From: Lachnospiraceae bacterium
GTDB taxonomy: Bacteria; Bacillota; Clostridia; Lachnospirales; Lachnospiraceae
DNA: 13,943 nucleotides
Direction: 5' to 3'
Assembly: GCA_900763175.1 (NCBI GenBank)
Contig: CAAFJI010000075.1
Coordinates: 1-13,943 of the forward strand
This document shows, piece by piece, positions 4,741 to 13,943 of this stretch. Under the pieces are notes generated by a model, which did no database searches, was not told where the DNA came from, and worked only from the letters and a program-made list of their open reading frames with translations. Numbering within the stretch: position 1 is the stretch's first letter; every line of letters starts with the position of its first letter. A program made the translations under genes and the position numbers.

Positions 4741-4991
4741 TGTGCCTAAAATATTTCGTCATTTAACGTTTCTGCATTTATCATCTCCATTTATTGTGGA
4801 TAACTGCTCTCATATTTCAAATTTGAGTTTCGCAATTACCTATCATCTTTTTTATATAATCATCATAATACGAATTCGAAAAAGTCTCAACTCATTTGTG
4901 CATAATAATTATTTTTAATCTAAAATTTCACAACATAATTGTTGTTTTTTCAGAATTTTCGCAAAAACTCATTGCGAAATGATATAGAGTG
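4741..4991. other. AT-rich intergenic region, no gene seen
   Basis: No open frame has a ribosome site. It contains one exact DnaA-box-like TGTGGATAA (4795-4803), a weak hairpin with six Ts (ACAACA/TGTTGT, 4930-4950) and a TTTCGCA/TGCGAAA inverted repeat (4957-4979). None of these is enough for a functional call. Confidence 0.5.
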
Positions 4992-5033
4992 AAAAGAGAC
5001 TGCGCACTAATCGCTTAGTGCGCAGCCTCTTTT
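4992..5033 (-). terminator. Terminator of the giant surface-protein gene
   Basis: A perfect 11-bp stem CTGCGCACTAA/TTAGTGCGCAG (5000-5010 with 5015-5025) is extended below one mismatch by AAAAGAG/CTCTTTT. On the minus strand the exit is TCTCTTTT. It lies 61 nt past the stop codon and could act in both directions. Confidence 0.9.
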
Positions 5034-5093
5034 GCATTTCATTTTTTAAAGAATTTACTTCCACTATGCTGCCTGTAGCACTGTCTCAGAAAA

Positions 5094-8000
5094 CTACGAC
5101 TGTGGAGACATTGTGTCCGCCGTTGTTTCTCCCTGTGAGGATTCTGGAGAAGAGTCCTGTACCTCAGTTTGCGGACTCTCGGTTGGAGCTGGTTCCACAG
5201 ATGTCGGTTCCGGGGTTTCCACCTCAGTGGGCTCTGCAGGAGTTGGCTGGGGAGTTTCTGTCGGTGTTTCCGCTGGAGTATCCGGCGGTGTGGAAGGTTC
5301 CGGTGTCTCTGACGGCGTCACAGTTGGAGTTACCGGCTCCGGAGTTTCGGACGGAGCAGGCGGAGTAACTGTAATATCCGGAGTCTCTGATGGTGTCGGG
5401 TTGGTAATTGTGTCATCCGGAGTTTCCGCTGGTGTCGGAGTGATCAACTCTGTTTCCGGTACCGGGGTGGCAGTTGGTGTAGGGGTAAGCTGAACTTTAG
5501 CTTTTTTCGCAGCTTTCCTGCTCTTAGATGCAGACTGTACCGCCTGTGATGGCACTTTATAGGTTGGCTCTACTGCATCCACAGTCAACGTTACGTCAAC
5601 ATCTCCAAGATGAGTCCCCAGATCAACCACCACCGCATACACATCGCCAGTTGAAGGCTGCATGGAGGTAATTGTAACATCACTGGTAGAAACATTGTAT
5701 CTATAAGGAATTAATCCTCCCTGAGCAACTTGAACGCCACCTGCTGTTATACTTTTTGCAACCATTGTTGTTTCTCTTATAATGTTATTCTGAGTATCCC
5801 GGGCATTCTGCCAGCCATCTACTCGGAATAAATATTTTCCCTGCTGCTTCTCATTCACGATAGAAGTATACGAGCCTTCACCACCTTTTAGTCCAAATTT
5901 TGACTTATCACCAATATCATTTCCCGTCAATTTCAGGTTTTCTGATGCTACTTTAACATGCAACGTTGCAATAATGTAATTTCGCACAGTAATCCAACAA
6001 CTCTGTCTTGGCATCGTATAGAAAGAACTATTTTCGCTATTGTTAAATACAAACCTTGCACCAAATTCCTTTGATTCTGTTTCTTGTTTCAAAGGATCAT
6101 CCCACTCCCAGGTACCTGTTATTTGTTCTCCGGTATATCGGTTATACACAGGCTGGTCCTTCTCTTTTATAGTAATTCCACCTGGTGTATAGTAAAATTG
6201 CGAATTCCCTTTTCCAAGATAGAAAGAGTCTGTACTTAACGTATACGGCACATATGGATCTGACTGTCCAACCTTAACCGGCAAATATGCTTCATATGTC
6301 TTCAGATTCTTATCATTTGGTGTAAACCTTGCCTTCACCTGATAAGCTGTATCAGAAGGAACCAGTGGCTGCGCAGTAGCAACTTCCTTGCCTGCTGTAT
6401 TCACCAGTAGGTTTCCATCTGTATCTGTGATCCAGCTCCAGGTACCGGCTACATCTCGATTTCCACCAGACACATCTTTATAAGTTGCCTTGGTTCCGCT
6501 TACTTTTCCCTTGGCAGTCAACGCTGTGACAATGTTATTCTGCCCATTTACTGTAGAAGTCTGATCTGCTGCCTCACTGGTAAGCTTCTGTCCATAAAGA
6601 ACCTGTGCTGCTGTTGCCGCAGTTACATCCACAGTGATTTCTGCCGGAAGGATCTGGTAGGAAATCGTTGCCTCGGCATCCAGGATGGTCACCTTTTCGC
6701 TGGTGGAATCTGCCCACATATAATTGGCGAAATCCTTCAGTTCCAGCTTCACTGTATAGGTACCCACAGATGTCTGTTTTGCATTTTCTTTTACCTGATA
6801 AAGGCTGGACGCCGGCACCTGTGGAGCCTGTGCAGTTCCCACATAAGTCAGATCTGGAATCTGTGGCACTGTCACGGCCTGCTTTTGTACCGCAACCTGT
6901 ACGCCAGCTTCAAAGCTTCCATATCCTCCTTCATATTTATCTCCGGGTGTAAATACTGCGGTATAAGAGGTTGTTCCTGCATTTGGTACGCTTTCTTTCT
7001 CCCCGTTTTTCCAGTCCCACTGACCCTCAACGGTGATATAGTCTCCATTCTCTTTCTGATATCGTACAGAACCATTTGTCAGCCCCATATCTCCAAGAGG
7101 TGTTCCGTAAAGATACTGTTTTTCGATGGTTTCCGGCGCAATGACCTGAATCCTTATATTATCTTTTTCCACCGGATGGATGGTTGCCTGACAGGTCTTT
7201 GTTGTCTCTCCTACCAGAACATAAGCATTTTCGCCGTATTCTGCAGTTACATTTTTTGCAGCATCCAGGCTGTATCCTGTAAAGGTAACCTGTTTATCCA
7301 CCTCTGCCCTGTCATTTGCAAAGCTCCAGGTTCCACCGGTTAAGAGAGTACCATCTTCAAATACAGTATCTGTTGGATTTCCTGCCTGATCCACATAGAC
7401 CAGAGTTGCTGTTCCTGTAGCGCTGGTGTCTTCCGGAATATAATCCCGGTCATCTGCACTGCAGTTAACTGTCAGGCCAATCTGGGTAAGAACTCCCACA
7501 CTTCCTTCCACAGGTGTGAAGCGATCCTCCTGAGATGGCGTAAATACAACCTTGTAAGAAGAATCTTCTGTACCATTATTTCCACCAAATGGAACTTTTC
7601 CTTTTTCTTCTGCTTTCCAGTCAAAGGAGCCAATTACCGGATATTCCAGTGCAAAGTCCTTATTGATATACTGGGCACTTCCTTCTCCAAGCTCGCTGTC
7701 ACCCACTGTCTCTCCATAGAGAAGCTTGCCGGCCTCTGGCCAGGACACGGAAGTAGGCTCCATCTTATTCAGGGTTGCAAAATAGGAAAATGCATTAGGT
7801 TCTTCTGGTGTGCTCTTTCCATCATCATCTACATAAACTGCCGCGATCCGGAAACCATGTCTCTGCATCTGGGAATCCCCGTACAGATCTGTGAATTCCT
7901 TATCAAAGCTTACAGTCAGCTGGATATGGTCTCTGTATGCACCGATTTTCTCGTCGTCCATGATCAGGGCCATAAGATACCGCTCTACTGCTGCTGCCAG

Positions 8001-11000
8001 CTTTTCTTCCAGTGCTTCATAATTGATCTCGTCTGTCATGAAGTCTTCCTGGGTGAGGAATGCGATCAGATCATCGTTGTATGGATGTTCATTTGCCAGA
8101 ACCTCCACCCGTTCCAGTATATCCAGGATCTGGTCTTCTGTGGACCAGGTAGCTGTATAGGTTCTGTCTCCTATAGAGCCTTTTGGAATGGAAACTTCCT
8201 TTGTGGGTTCTTCCAGATCTGTGCCGATCCAGCCCTCAAACTGGTATTTCTCCCTGGTAGGCTGTTCCAGCAGGATCTCATCCTCGATGGTATAGGACAG
8301 TGGATTGTTTTCTGCTGTTCCAAAGGTTCTTCTGTATTCAATGGAATATACGATCGGACTCCATACTGCTGTATAGGTTCTCTCTCCTCCATTCCCCTTT
8401 GCAACGGTTACTTCTCTTGTAGCTTCCTGGATATCCGTACCGATCCAGCCAGCAAATTCATAACCTTCCCTTACAGGATCTGACAGGGTAAAGCTGTCCT
8501 CTGTAGTATAGGCCGCCGGATTGGCTTCGCTGTTTGTGCCGCCGCCCAGTTCGTAGGTAATCGGATAGCTGTCTGCTTTCCATCCTGCATAATAGGTGGT
8601 TTTTCCGGTGATCTTTTCCTTTTCAATGTCAGCCGGAACTGTTGCCGCTGCATTTTTGTACCAGCCTGTAAAGCTGTAATACTGTCTGGCTGGTTCTTCC
8701 GGAAGCAATCCCAGAGGATAGCCTACCAGACCTGTAGCCTGTGTATGCAGGGTATCTGCACTACCGTCATTTTTATCAAAGAGGATATCTACGATCTTTG
8801 CCCAACCTGCATAAATATCCATGCCGCCAGAGACTTTATAGGTTTCCAGATCAATGGCCTTGGTACTGCATTCCGAATCTGCATACCAGCCCATGAACTG
8901 ATAGCCTTCATATTCCGGAACCTGGATATCCAGAAGCTTCTCCTCCGGTCGGAGTGTGGAATAGGTAAACTGATAATAGGTCTGATTTTTATCCCCAAGC
9001 AGATAGATTTCCTGTCTGTCTGCGCCTGTACCCTGCCAGTAGGATGCGGTACCCTTTGCAGGTGTAAAATGTACGGTCACATTGCAGGTCCAGTCTGCAT
9101 AAAGGGTAACATCTGTTTTCAGGGTATCTCCAAATGTATAAGGTTCCCCTGAGAGATCAGAAGTGGTATACCAGCCACGGAAGGTCAAGCCCTCAATCAC
9201 CGGCTGCTGCGCTTCTGTTGTTTTCTCATTTTCTGCAAAATATGCAGTCTGATAGGTTCCATAGCCTTTGTACTGATAGAGATAGGTAATGGTATGCAGC
9301 CGGTATGCCTGCAGGGTAACAGAAAGACTTTCTGTAGGCATCACAAAGCTTACCACGTTATCTTTTACCGTAAATTCTGCATTTTTGTTTTCACTGACTG
9401 CTTCCAGTCCACCATAGCCTTCTTTCAGATTTACTTTCAGGGAAATAAGGGTGCCAGGTTTGATTCCCTCTGAAGATGCCAGCAGTGCCGGATCCTCAAA
9501 TTCATAGCTTTCCACGCCCTCTCCCAGCTGGATTCCCAGAGTACCGTTTCCAATCTTAAGGTCAAAATATACATCCTGCTGTACTTCCCGTCCAGTGATC
9601 ACAAAACCGGTCTTTACCGCAGCTTTTTTATTTACACTCATCAGGATCGGCTGTTCTGTGGTATCACAGTCCTTTCTACGTGTTTCCAGCAGATAAGTGC
9701 CGTCTTCCTGTCTGGTAAAGGTCTTTTCCTCCCCGTTTTCTGTGAGGCGGGTGGTAAATTCATAGCTGTCCTCTTCCCTTGCCCCATCCAGACGGATATG
9801 GTAACGTACGCTATCCTCATATCCTTCAAAGCGGTTCACATAGAGATAATAGGTGGCATCGTAAACTTCTGTATTTGCCCGCACATCATAGCGTACCACG
9901 CCATTTTCTGTTGTCATATAACAGAAGTCGCTGTATCTTGGCACACTGTACTGGATACCCGCTCTGGTGCCGTCCCCATTTAGTTCTGCCCAGCCATAGC
10001 TGTAAGAGGTAAGCTCTGGATAAGCAGTTTGTGCAGCTGTGACAATGGCTCCCAGATCCAGTGTTCCGGTAGCCGTAGGTTCATATCCCATACCCAGCAT
10101 ACGGCTGCTTACAAACGAAGTAGAATAAACTTCTGCGCCATCCCAGGATGCCGGTTCCAAATCCCAGTTTCTTGCACACCAGTCGTAAAGTACTACCTTT
10201 ACATTCTGTGTGGTGGAAGCGATAGAGCATTTCTTTTTCAGGTGGAAACGCTTCACCTGCTTTTTCACAAGGGCAGAGCTGCTGTTATTTTCATAGGTAA
10301 ATACCATATCCAGTTCTGCTTCCTCGCAAAGCTGCTCTGCTGCGAGGTTTTCATCCATATAAATGGCAACCGGATTCTGACCCTTGGAAGAGTCACCCAC
10401 TGTAAATAAATTCTCTTTTGAATTTCCTGCCGAAACAGCTTCTCCATTTACCACAAGATTTTCTATGGTAATTTTTACATTTCCGCCTTTTCCGGCAGCT
10501 TTTCCGCTAAGAAGAGCGTTTTCGGTACATTTGCCGCCCATCAGATCCCAGGTTTTCATAGGAATGGTGGTAAATCCGAACATGGATCTGTGGTCTGCAT
10601 TTCCTGTCTGTGTTTCCCATTCCTTATCCAGCTTTGCCTCATCTACATAGCTTAGCTTGCTGGAAACAGATTTTGACCACAGCGGCCAGCGACCAGTGTA
10701 TACCGTCCAGTCTTTGCGGATGGTTTTGAAGATCAGTCTTACCTTCAGAGTAAGGGTTACCACAACATCAATTCCCACTTCAAAATGTAGTGCCCCAAGA
10801 CTGGAATTTGCACCTGTCAACAGGTTTGCAGTGAAGAAGAACACTCCCGTCAGTTCTGCATACAGATACAGGCTTCCCGTGATGCTGGTCTGAACAATTC
10901 CGCAGATCGTGATGGACAAGATCAGCCGCACCCCTACACGGACGCCAACTTTTCCAATTAGGTAAATATTGTTGGTTACAGAACTGTCCAGCTTTTCTGT

Positions 11001-13874
11001 ATAGGATTTTCCTTTGAATTTCAGGAAATTGTAATTAAATCCAATTCGCTCTCCACTCTTTGCCACGATCTCAATTCCAAATGTGGCAAGCACGCCGATC
11101 TGTCCTACAAAATGAACTTCCACGCCAATGGTAATGATTCCATAGAAAGAGTAGCGAAGATTCAGTAAAGTAATGTCAAACAGATCGTTGTAATCCAGCG
11201 AAGTCTGTACAATGGAAGTCATGGTATCCATCAGATCCTGCACAGACTTGTCATATTCTTCGTAGCTGCCTTCAATTCCCTCTGGTTTTACCAGTTCTTC
11301 CAGTGTCTCTTTTGCATCCTCAAAAACAGAGACATCTCCACCTGAAGTAGCAGATATGGTCAAAGCAATTTTCGTAGTGGACAGGAAGGATACGGACATA
11401 TCAATCCAGAATTTTCCACCATTGACATTCATCTTTACTTCCAGGGTCTGGGTAAAGGAAAGCTTTGGCTCGATGGTCATAAGTGTCTGACCATCTTTGG
11501 AAATAGTCGCTACTGCAGAGACACTGATTTCTGCCGTCACGGCACTTCCGGAAACAGAGAGTCTGACAGATGGCTTATTCAACTTCAGCCTTGCACTCAT
11601 TGCTGCAAGGGAATAGACTCCATCTCCGTATTTCTCATTGAGAAGATCCTGTGTTTCCCGAGAACTCATCACAGAAACCAGCAGCTGGGCTTTTAGCTCT
11701 TCATTTTCCTCTACCTGCCTTGTCAGCCTGGAGGTCAGCACTTCTAAGTCTTCCTGGGTCAGTTCTTGTTCCAGATCTGCATCCTCTGTCATATGTACAT
11801 CAAAATCGGACAGGTATTCTTCCGGGCTTGCGTACTGGAATGTGATTTTTGTGCCTTCTTCTGTGGGTTCTGCTTTTACCACTTTCGCATAAAGAACATA
11901 ACCATCATAAGAACCATCGATATAGGAATCCATGGTCTTTTCATCCCGGCCGATCTCGCCGTCATAAAATGCTACCAGATCCCCTTCTTTATAATCGCTG
12001 TCCCCTTTTACTACGATCTCACCAGGGATGTAGGCCGGCATTTCCCATTCCGAACCAGTCTCATCACCGGTTTCATCTGTTTCTGTGGAAGCCACGGACT
12101 GAGTATCCAGAGCTGCGCTGTCATCTTGTGAATCATCTTCGGTCTGAATATCTTCGCTCTTCGTTTTCTCAGTCTGATCAGTATCTGTCTGATCATCTGC
12201 ACTTTGAACGTCCTCTGCCTGCTCGGCATCAGCCTGGTCGTCTGCACTTTGAACGTCCTCTGCCTGCTCGGCATCGGTCTGGGCATCTGCACTCTTGCCT
12301 GCCTGCTCTTCATCGATCTTTGCATCCTCTGCCTGACCTTCCTCAGACTCCTGTGCCGGCACGTAGCTGATCACATCGTCCCAGAGAACATAAGTCATAT
12401 TATCTGCAAATACTACATTCTCGATCTGTTCTTTATATACAGCAACTACAAGAGTGGTGATCTCTTCGCTGTAATCCGCAAAATGGACATCTCCATCTGC
12501 TATCAGGCTAAAGGTGGAACCTGGCTCAAATCCGGTTTCCCCGTCTTTTTCATAATTGTTTCCTGACAGGAAATATTTTCCTTCTTCTTCTGTGATCTTA
12601 ATCTCCGGTGCATCTTCTCCTGCTCCGGCTTTCACAGTCACATCTGCTTTTATTTCATCAGGAGTCATTCCCTCTTTTACAGTAAGGGGAATTTTTCCAT
12701 TCCATTCAAAGTCAGTTAACTCTGCTGTGTTTCCTTCTTTTTCTTCCTGCTGAATCTCATCTGATATGAAAAATGCATATAAGGTCAGATCATCTTCTAC
12801 AGGCTGGGAATATGCAAAAGCTTCTGTACATTCCGGATCCACACACCAACCGCCAAAGGTATAGCCCTCCTGGCTGGTATAGATTTCCTCCACAGGTCTG
12901 GAGAGAAGGCTTTCTCCCTTTGCCATGGTAATAGGTGCCAATGTAGTTCCACCCTGTGTATCAAAGTGTACTGTAACAGCCTCTTCTTCCGAAATATATC
13001 TTGCATAATAGTCAGTCTGACCGTCAGCCACTTCAAACTGGGAAGCCGTTTCTGTAAAGCCTTCGTCTTTGTACCAGGAAGTAAAGATATAGCCTTCCTT
13101 TTCCGGTACAGACTGTGGGAATTCGATAACTGCTCCCGGCTCTTCTACCTTAGTTTCCAGCTCTTCGCCGTCTGCTATAAAGCGGATCAGATAACCGGTA
13201 AGAACCAGTTCTTTTTGTTCTCCTGGCAAAAGCTCTCCACTGTTTCCATCTGGCTCTTCCAGTGAAATCGCTTTTTCCGATTCATTTTTTACAGAACCGG
13301 TAGCACGGATGGTCAGCTGAGAAAGAGGATCTTTTGCACGGATCATACCAAAAGCTCCGCTTCCTTCTATCACAACCTTACCCTTTCCTGTAAGGATCAC
13401 TTCCGGGATGCTGGTCTGATCGTCCATACGCAGGGAAACGCTCTTCCCATCCTCTGCATATACCGTAAGGCGCTCCATCTTTACGCTCTTCAGATCTACT
13501 ACTTTCGTATTATAAACGTCTAATTCTTTCAGGCTGGAATCGTACAATCCAAACTTATCGGTACCTGCACTGGCTACTGAGCCAGCTGTGATTCTGTTTA
13601 GAGTGCTGTCAGCTGCTGTCACCAGCAGATTGTCCGATTCGCTGGATGCACGCACTCCCTGAGCCTCTTCTGTCGATTTTACCTCCTGGGTATAGGTTTT
13701 GGCATTGACCAGATCCCAGACCTCTTCTGATATTGCCTGAAACTCCTCCTGGTCTTCCTGAACCGGAGCATCCTGATTCAAAGACTGCGCAAATCCTGTG
13801 GTTTCCATTGTGCCGGTCAGCAACGCCACCGACAGCAGCATTGCAATCCATTGCTGTATTCGTTTTTTCTTCAT
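5094..13874 (-). CDS. Giant exported InlB-repeat protein (2926 aa), no visible anchor
   Basis: The gene has AGGAGG (13888-13883) 8 nt before ATG 13874. Residues 1-29 are a signal peptide (KKKR, a hydrophobic core, cleavage near GFA-Q). In order, with approximate positions: a beta-rich region (80-220); two InlB/Listeria-Bacteroides repeats (226-293, 300-369); an Ig-like segment (385-505); an acidic DAEQAEDVQSADDQ repeat (525-575); a segment with GDLVAFYDG then a coiled-coil-like helix (615-760); about 300 residues of alternating hydrophobic strands (763-1065); an unassigned region (1065-1520); five InlB-type repeats with GW and YxAxW signatures (1525-1909); a helical segment (1910-1985); three modules with LYGxxLGD...FTP cores plus an MBG-like unit (2046-2545); a C-terminal beta domain; a basic patch SKSRKAAKKAK; and a TPTPTATP-type stalk (2795-2926). 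Such proteins are secreted adhesin-like surface proteins. No enzyme motif, LPXTG, SLH or C-terminal membrane helix is visible. Function is inferred only as cell-surface or extracellular. Confidence 0.93.
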   Translation of the reverse strand: MKKKRIQQWIAMLLSVALLTGTMETTGFAQSLNQDAPVQEDQEEFQAISEEVWDLVNAKTYTQEVKSTEEAQGVRASSESDNLLVTAADSTLNRITAGSVASAGTDKFGLYDSSLKELDVYNTKVVDLKSVKMERLTVYAEDGKSVSLRMDDQTSIPEVILTGKGKVVIEGSGAFGMIRAKDPLSQLTIRATGSVKNESEKAISLEEPDGNSGELLPGEQKELVLTGYLIRFIADGEELETKVEEPGAVIEFPQSVPEKEGYIFTSWYKDEGFTETASQFEVADGQTDYYARYISEEEAVTVHFDTQGGTTLAPITMAKGESLLSRPVEEIYTSQEGYTFGGWCVDPECTEAFAYSQPVEDDLTLYAFFISDEIQQEEKEGNTAELTDFEWNGKIPLTVKEGMTPDEIKADVTVKAGAGEDAPEIKITEEEGKYFLSGNNYEKDGETGFEPGSTFSLIADGDVHFADYSEEITTLVVAVYKEQIENVVFADNMTYVLWDDVISYVPAQESEEGQAEDAKIDEEQAGKSADAQTDAEQAEDVQSADDQADAEQAEDVQSADDQTDTDQTEKTKSEDIQTEDDSQDDSAALDTQSVASTETDETGDETGSEWEMPAYIPGEIVVKGDSDYKEGDLVAFYDGEIGRDEKTMDSYIDGSYDGYVLYAKVVKAEPTEEGTKITFQYASPEEYLSDFDVHMTEDADLEQELTQEDLEVLTSRLTRQVEENEELKAQLLVSVMSSRETQDLLNEKYGDGVYSLAAMSARLKLNKPSVRLSVSGSAVTAEISVSAVATISKDGQTLMTIEPKLSFTQTLEVKMNVNGGKFWIDMSVSFLSTTKIALTISATSGGDVSVFEDAKETLEELVKPEGIEGSYEEYDKSVQDLMDTMTSIVQTSLDYNDLFDITLLNLRYSFYGIITIGVEVHFVGQIGVLATFGIEIVAKSGERIGFNYNFLKFKGKSYTEKLDSSVTNNIYLIGKVGVRVGVRLILSITICGIVQTSITGSLYLYAELTGVFFFTANLLTGANSSLGALHFEVGIDVVVTLTLKVRLIFKTIRKDWTVYTGRWPLWSKSVSSKLSYVDEAKLDKEWETQTGNADHRSMFGFTTIPMKTWDLMGGKCTENALLSGKAAGKGGNVKITIENLVVNGEAVSAGNSKENLFTVGDSSKGQNPVAIYMDENLAAEQLCEEAELDMVFTYENNSSSALVKKQVKRFHLKKKCSIASTTQNVKVVLYDWCARNWDLEPASWDGAEVYSTSFVSSRMLGMGYEPTATGTLDLGAIVTAAQTAYPELTSYSYGWAELNGDGTRAGIQYSVPRYSDFCYMTTENGVVRYDVRANTEVYDATYYLYVNRFEGYEDSVRYHIRLDGAREEDSYEFTTRLTENGEEKTFTRQEDGTYLLETRRKDCDTTEQPILMSVNKKAAVKTGFVITGREVQQDVYFDLKIGNGTLGIQLGEGVESYEFEDPALLASSEGIKPGTLISLKVNLKEGYGGLEAVSENKNAEFTVKDNVVSFVMPTESLSVTLQAYRLHTITYLYQYKGYGTYQTAYFAENEKTTEAQQPVIEGLTFRGWYTTSDLSGEPYTFGDTLKTDVTLYADWTCNVTVHFTPAKGTASYWQGTGADRQEIYLLGDKNQTYYQFTYSTLRPEEKLLDIQVPEYEGYQFMGWYADSECSTKAIDLETYKVSGGMDIYAGWAKIVDILFDKNDGSADTLHTQATGLVGYPLGLLPEEPARQYYSFTGWYKNAAATVPADIEKEKITGKTTYYAGWKADSYPITYELGGGTNSEANPAAYTTEDSFTLSDPVREGYEFAGWIGTDIQEATREVTVAKGNGGERTYTAVWSPIVYSIEYRRTFGTAENNPLSYTIEDEILLEQPTREKYQFEGWIGTDLEEPTKEVSIPKGSIGDRTYTATWSTEDQILDILERVEVLANEHPYNDDLIAFLTQEDFMTDEINYEALEEKLAAAVERYLMALIMDDEKIGAYRDHIQLTVSFDKEFTDLYGDSQMQRHGFRIAAVYVDDDGKSTPEEPNAFSYFATLNKMEPTSVSWPEAGKLLYGETVGDSELGEGSAQYINKDFALEYPVIGSFDWKAEEKGKVPFGGNNGTEDSSYKVVFTPSQEDRFTPVEGSVGVLTQIGLTVNCSADDRDYIPEDTSATGTATLVYVDQAGNPTDTVFEDGTLLTGGTWSFANDRAEVDKQVTFTGYSLDAAKNVTAEYGENAYVLVGETTKTCQATIHPVEKDNIRIQVIAPETIEKQYLYGTPLGDMGLTNGSVRYQKENGDYITVEGQWDWKNGEKESVPNAGTTSYTAVFTPGDKYEGGYGSFEAGVQVAVQKQAVTVPQIPDLTYVGTAQAPQVPASSLYQVKENAKQTSVGTYTVKLELKDFANYMWADSTSEKVTILDAEATISYQILPAEITVDVTAATAAQVLYGQKLTSEAADQTSTVNGQNNIVTALTAKGKVSGTKATYKDVSGGNRDVAGTWSWITDTDGNLLVNTAGKEVATAQPLVPSDTAYQVKARFTPNDKNLKTYEAYLPVKVGQSDPYVPYTLSTDSFYLGKGNSQFYYTPGGITIKEKDQPVYNRYTGEQITGTWEWDDPLKQETESKEFGARFVFNNSENSSFYTMPRQSCWITVRNYIIATLHVKVASENLKLTGNDIGDKSKFGLKGGEGSYTSIVNEKQQGKYLFRVDGWQNARDTQNNIIRETTMVAKSITAGGVQVAQGGLIPYRYNVSTSDVTITSMQPSTGDVYAVVVDLGTHLGDVDVTLTVDAVEPTYKVPSQAVQSASKSRKAAKKAKVQLTPTPTATPVPETELITPTPAETPDDTITNPTPSETPDITVTPPAPSETPEPVTPTVTPSETPEPSTPPDTPAETPTETPQPTPAEPTEVETPEPTSVEPAPTESPQTEVQDSSPESSQGETTADTMSPQS
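5097..5493 (-). repeat. Thr/Pro/Glu stalk-coding repeat
   Basis: About 130 codons of irregular short units such as TPAETP, TPSETPE and TPEPTS form the last part of the giant protein. Low-complexity stalks of this type usually hold surface domains away from the wall. The repetitive codons also produce a long meaningless frame on the plus strand. Confidence 0.85.
12196..12275 (-). repeat. 45-bp tandem repeat inside the giant gene
   Basis: 35 bp are identical at 12196-12230 and 12241-12275, a period of 45 bp, encoding the 15-residue acidic unit DAEQAEDVQSADDQA/T. Further degenerate DAQTD/TDQTEKT units flank it. In-frame identity at DNA level suggests recent expansion. Confidence 0.9.
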
Positions 13875-13943
13875 CCCTTTACCCTCCTTTTATTCATGGT
13901 GAAAAAACACATTCACACACCTTTATATGTTAAAAGACATAAA
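13875..13943 (-). promoter_or_regulatory. Leader and ribosome site of the giant gene
   Basis: AGGAGG at 13888-13883 fixes the start at 13874. A possible -10 box TATAAA (13927-13922) is present, but its -35 region falls outside the window, so the promoter cannot be confirmed. Confidence 0.5.

Noticed and set aside
4795..4803. Single perfect DnaA-box-like TGTGGATAA
   Set aside because: Only one copy, with no cluster, AT-rich unwinding repeats or replication gene nearby; chance in AT-rich DNA.
4930..4950. ACAACA/TGTTGT hairpin followed by six Ts
   Set aside because: The stem is short and AT-rich and no plus-strand transcript clearly needs it; too weak to call a terminator.
5113..5493. Plus-strand open frame rich in Gly, Val and Ser
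   Set aside because: It is the antisense shadow of the Thr/Pro stalk codons of the giant gene.

Overview
The window looks like a chromosomal stretch from a gut Clostridia, most likely Lachnospiraceae. The grounds are a leucine T-box ahead of a long type-2 leuA, a very large InlB-repeat surface protein, moderate GC with strong AGGAGG ribosome sites, and a 166-bp inverted-repeat element that looks like a dispersed repeat of such genomes. The family-level placement is inference from these features, not from a search.

Left part (1-3020). On the minus strand lies leuA (286-1941), a 2-isopropylmalate synthase for leucine biosynthesis. A rho-independent terminator follows it. A long leader precedes it: a sigma-70 promoter (2449-2477), a T-box riboswitch with a CUC (Leu) specifier and a UGGU antiterminator bulge, the T-box terminator, and then about 150 nt of extra hairpin-rich sequence before the leuA ribosome site. 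Just upstream is a broken serine beta-lactamase-like gene. It keeps the KTG part only and has a frameshift near its end. It is spliced to what looks like the last codons of a Big_2 Ig-domain gene. A strong minus-strand promoter at 78-106 drives something beyond the left edge.

Middle part (3200-5030), small accessory elements. A tRNA-Pro(GGG) gene is followed by a MITE-like element (3596-3761) with 19-bp perfect terminal inverted repeats. Next is a small gene with its own promoter and ribosome site, interrupted by one in-frame stop. The most notable locus follows (4099-4409): a compact type I toxin-antitoxin-like module. A 28-residue one-helix membrane peptide is encoded on the minus strand. 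A short plus-strand RNA converges on it through a shared terminator hairpin. The two are linked by a 24/25-nt direct repeat covering the peptide's start codon, so the RNA is complementary to the peptide's translation start. This is the architecture of the Fst/par locus. A second plus-strand small RNA with a similar promoter and terminator lies just to the right (4434-4574), with no obvious toxin partner.

Right part (5094-13874). One minus-strand gene encodes a 2926-residue exported protein: signal peptide, two groups of InlB/Listeria-Bacteroides repeats, an acidic 15-residue repeat, a roughly 300-residue region of alternating hydrophobic beta strands, MBG/YDG-like modules, and a Thr/Pro/Glu stalk of about 130 residues. 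It ends with no LPXTG motif or membrane anchor. A long hairpin terminator (4992-5033) closes it.
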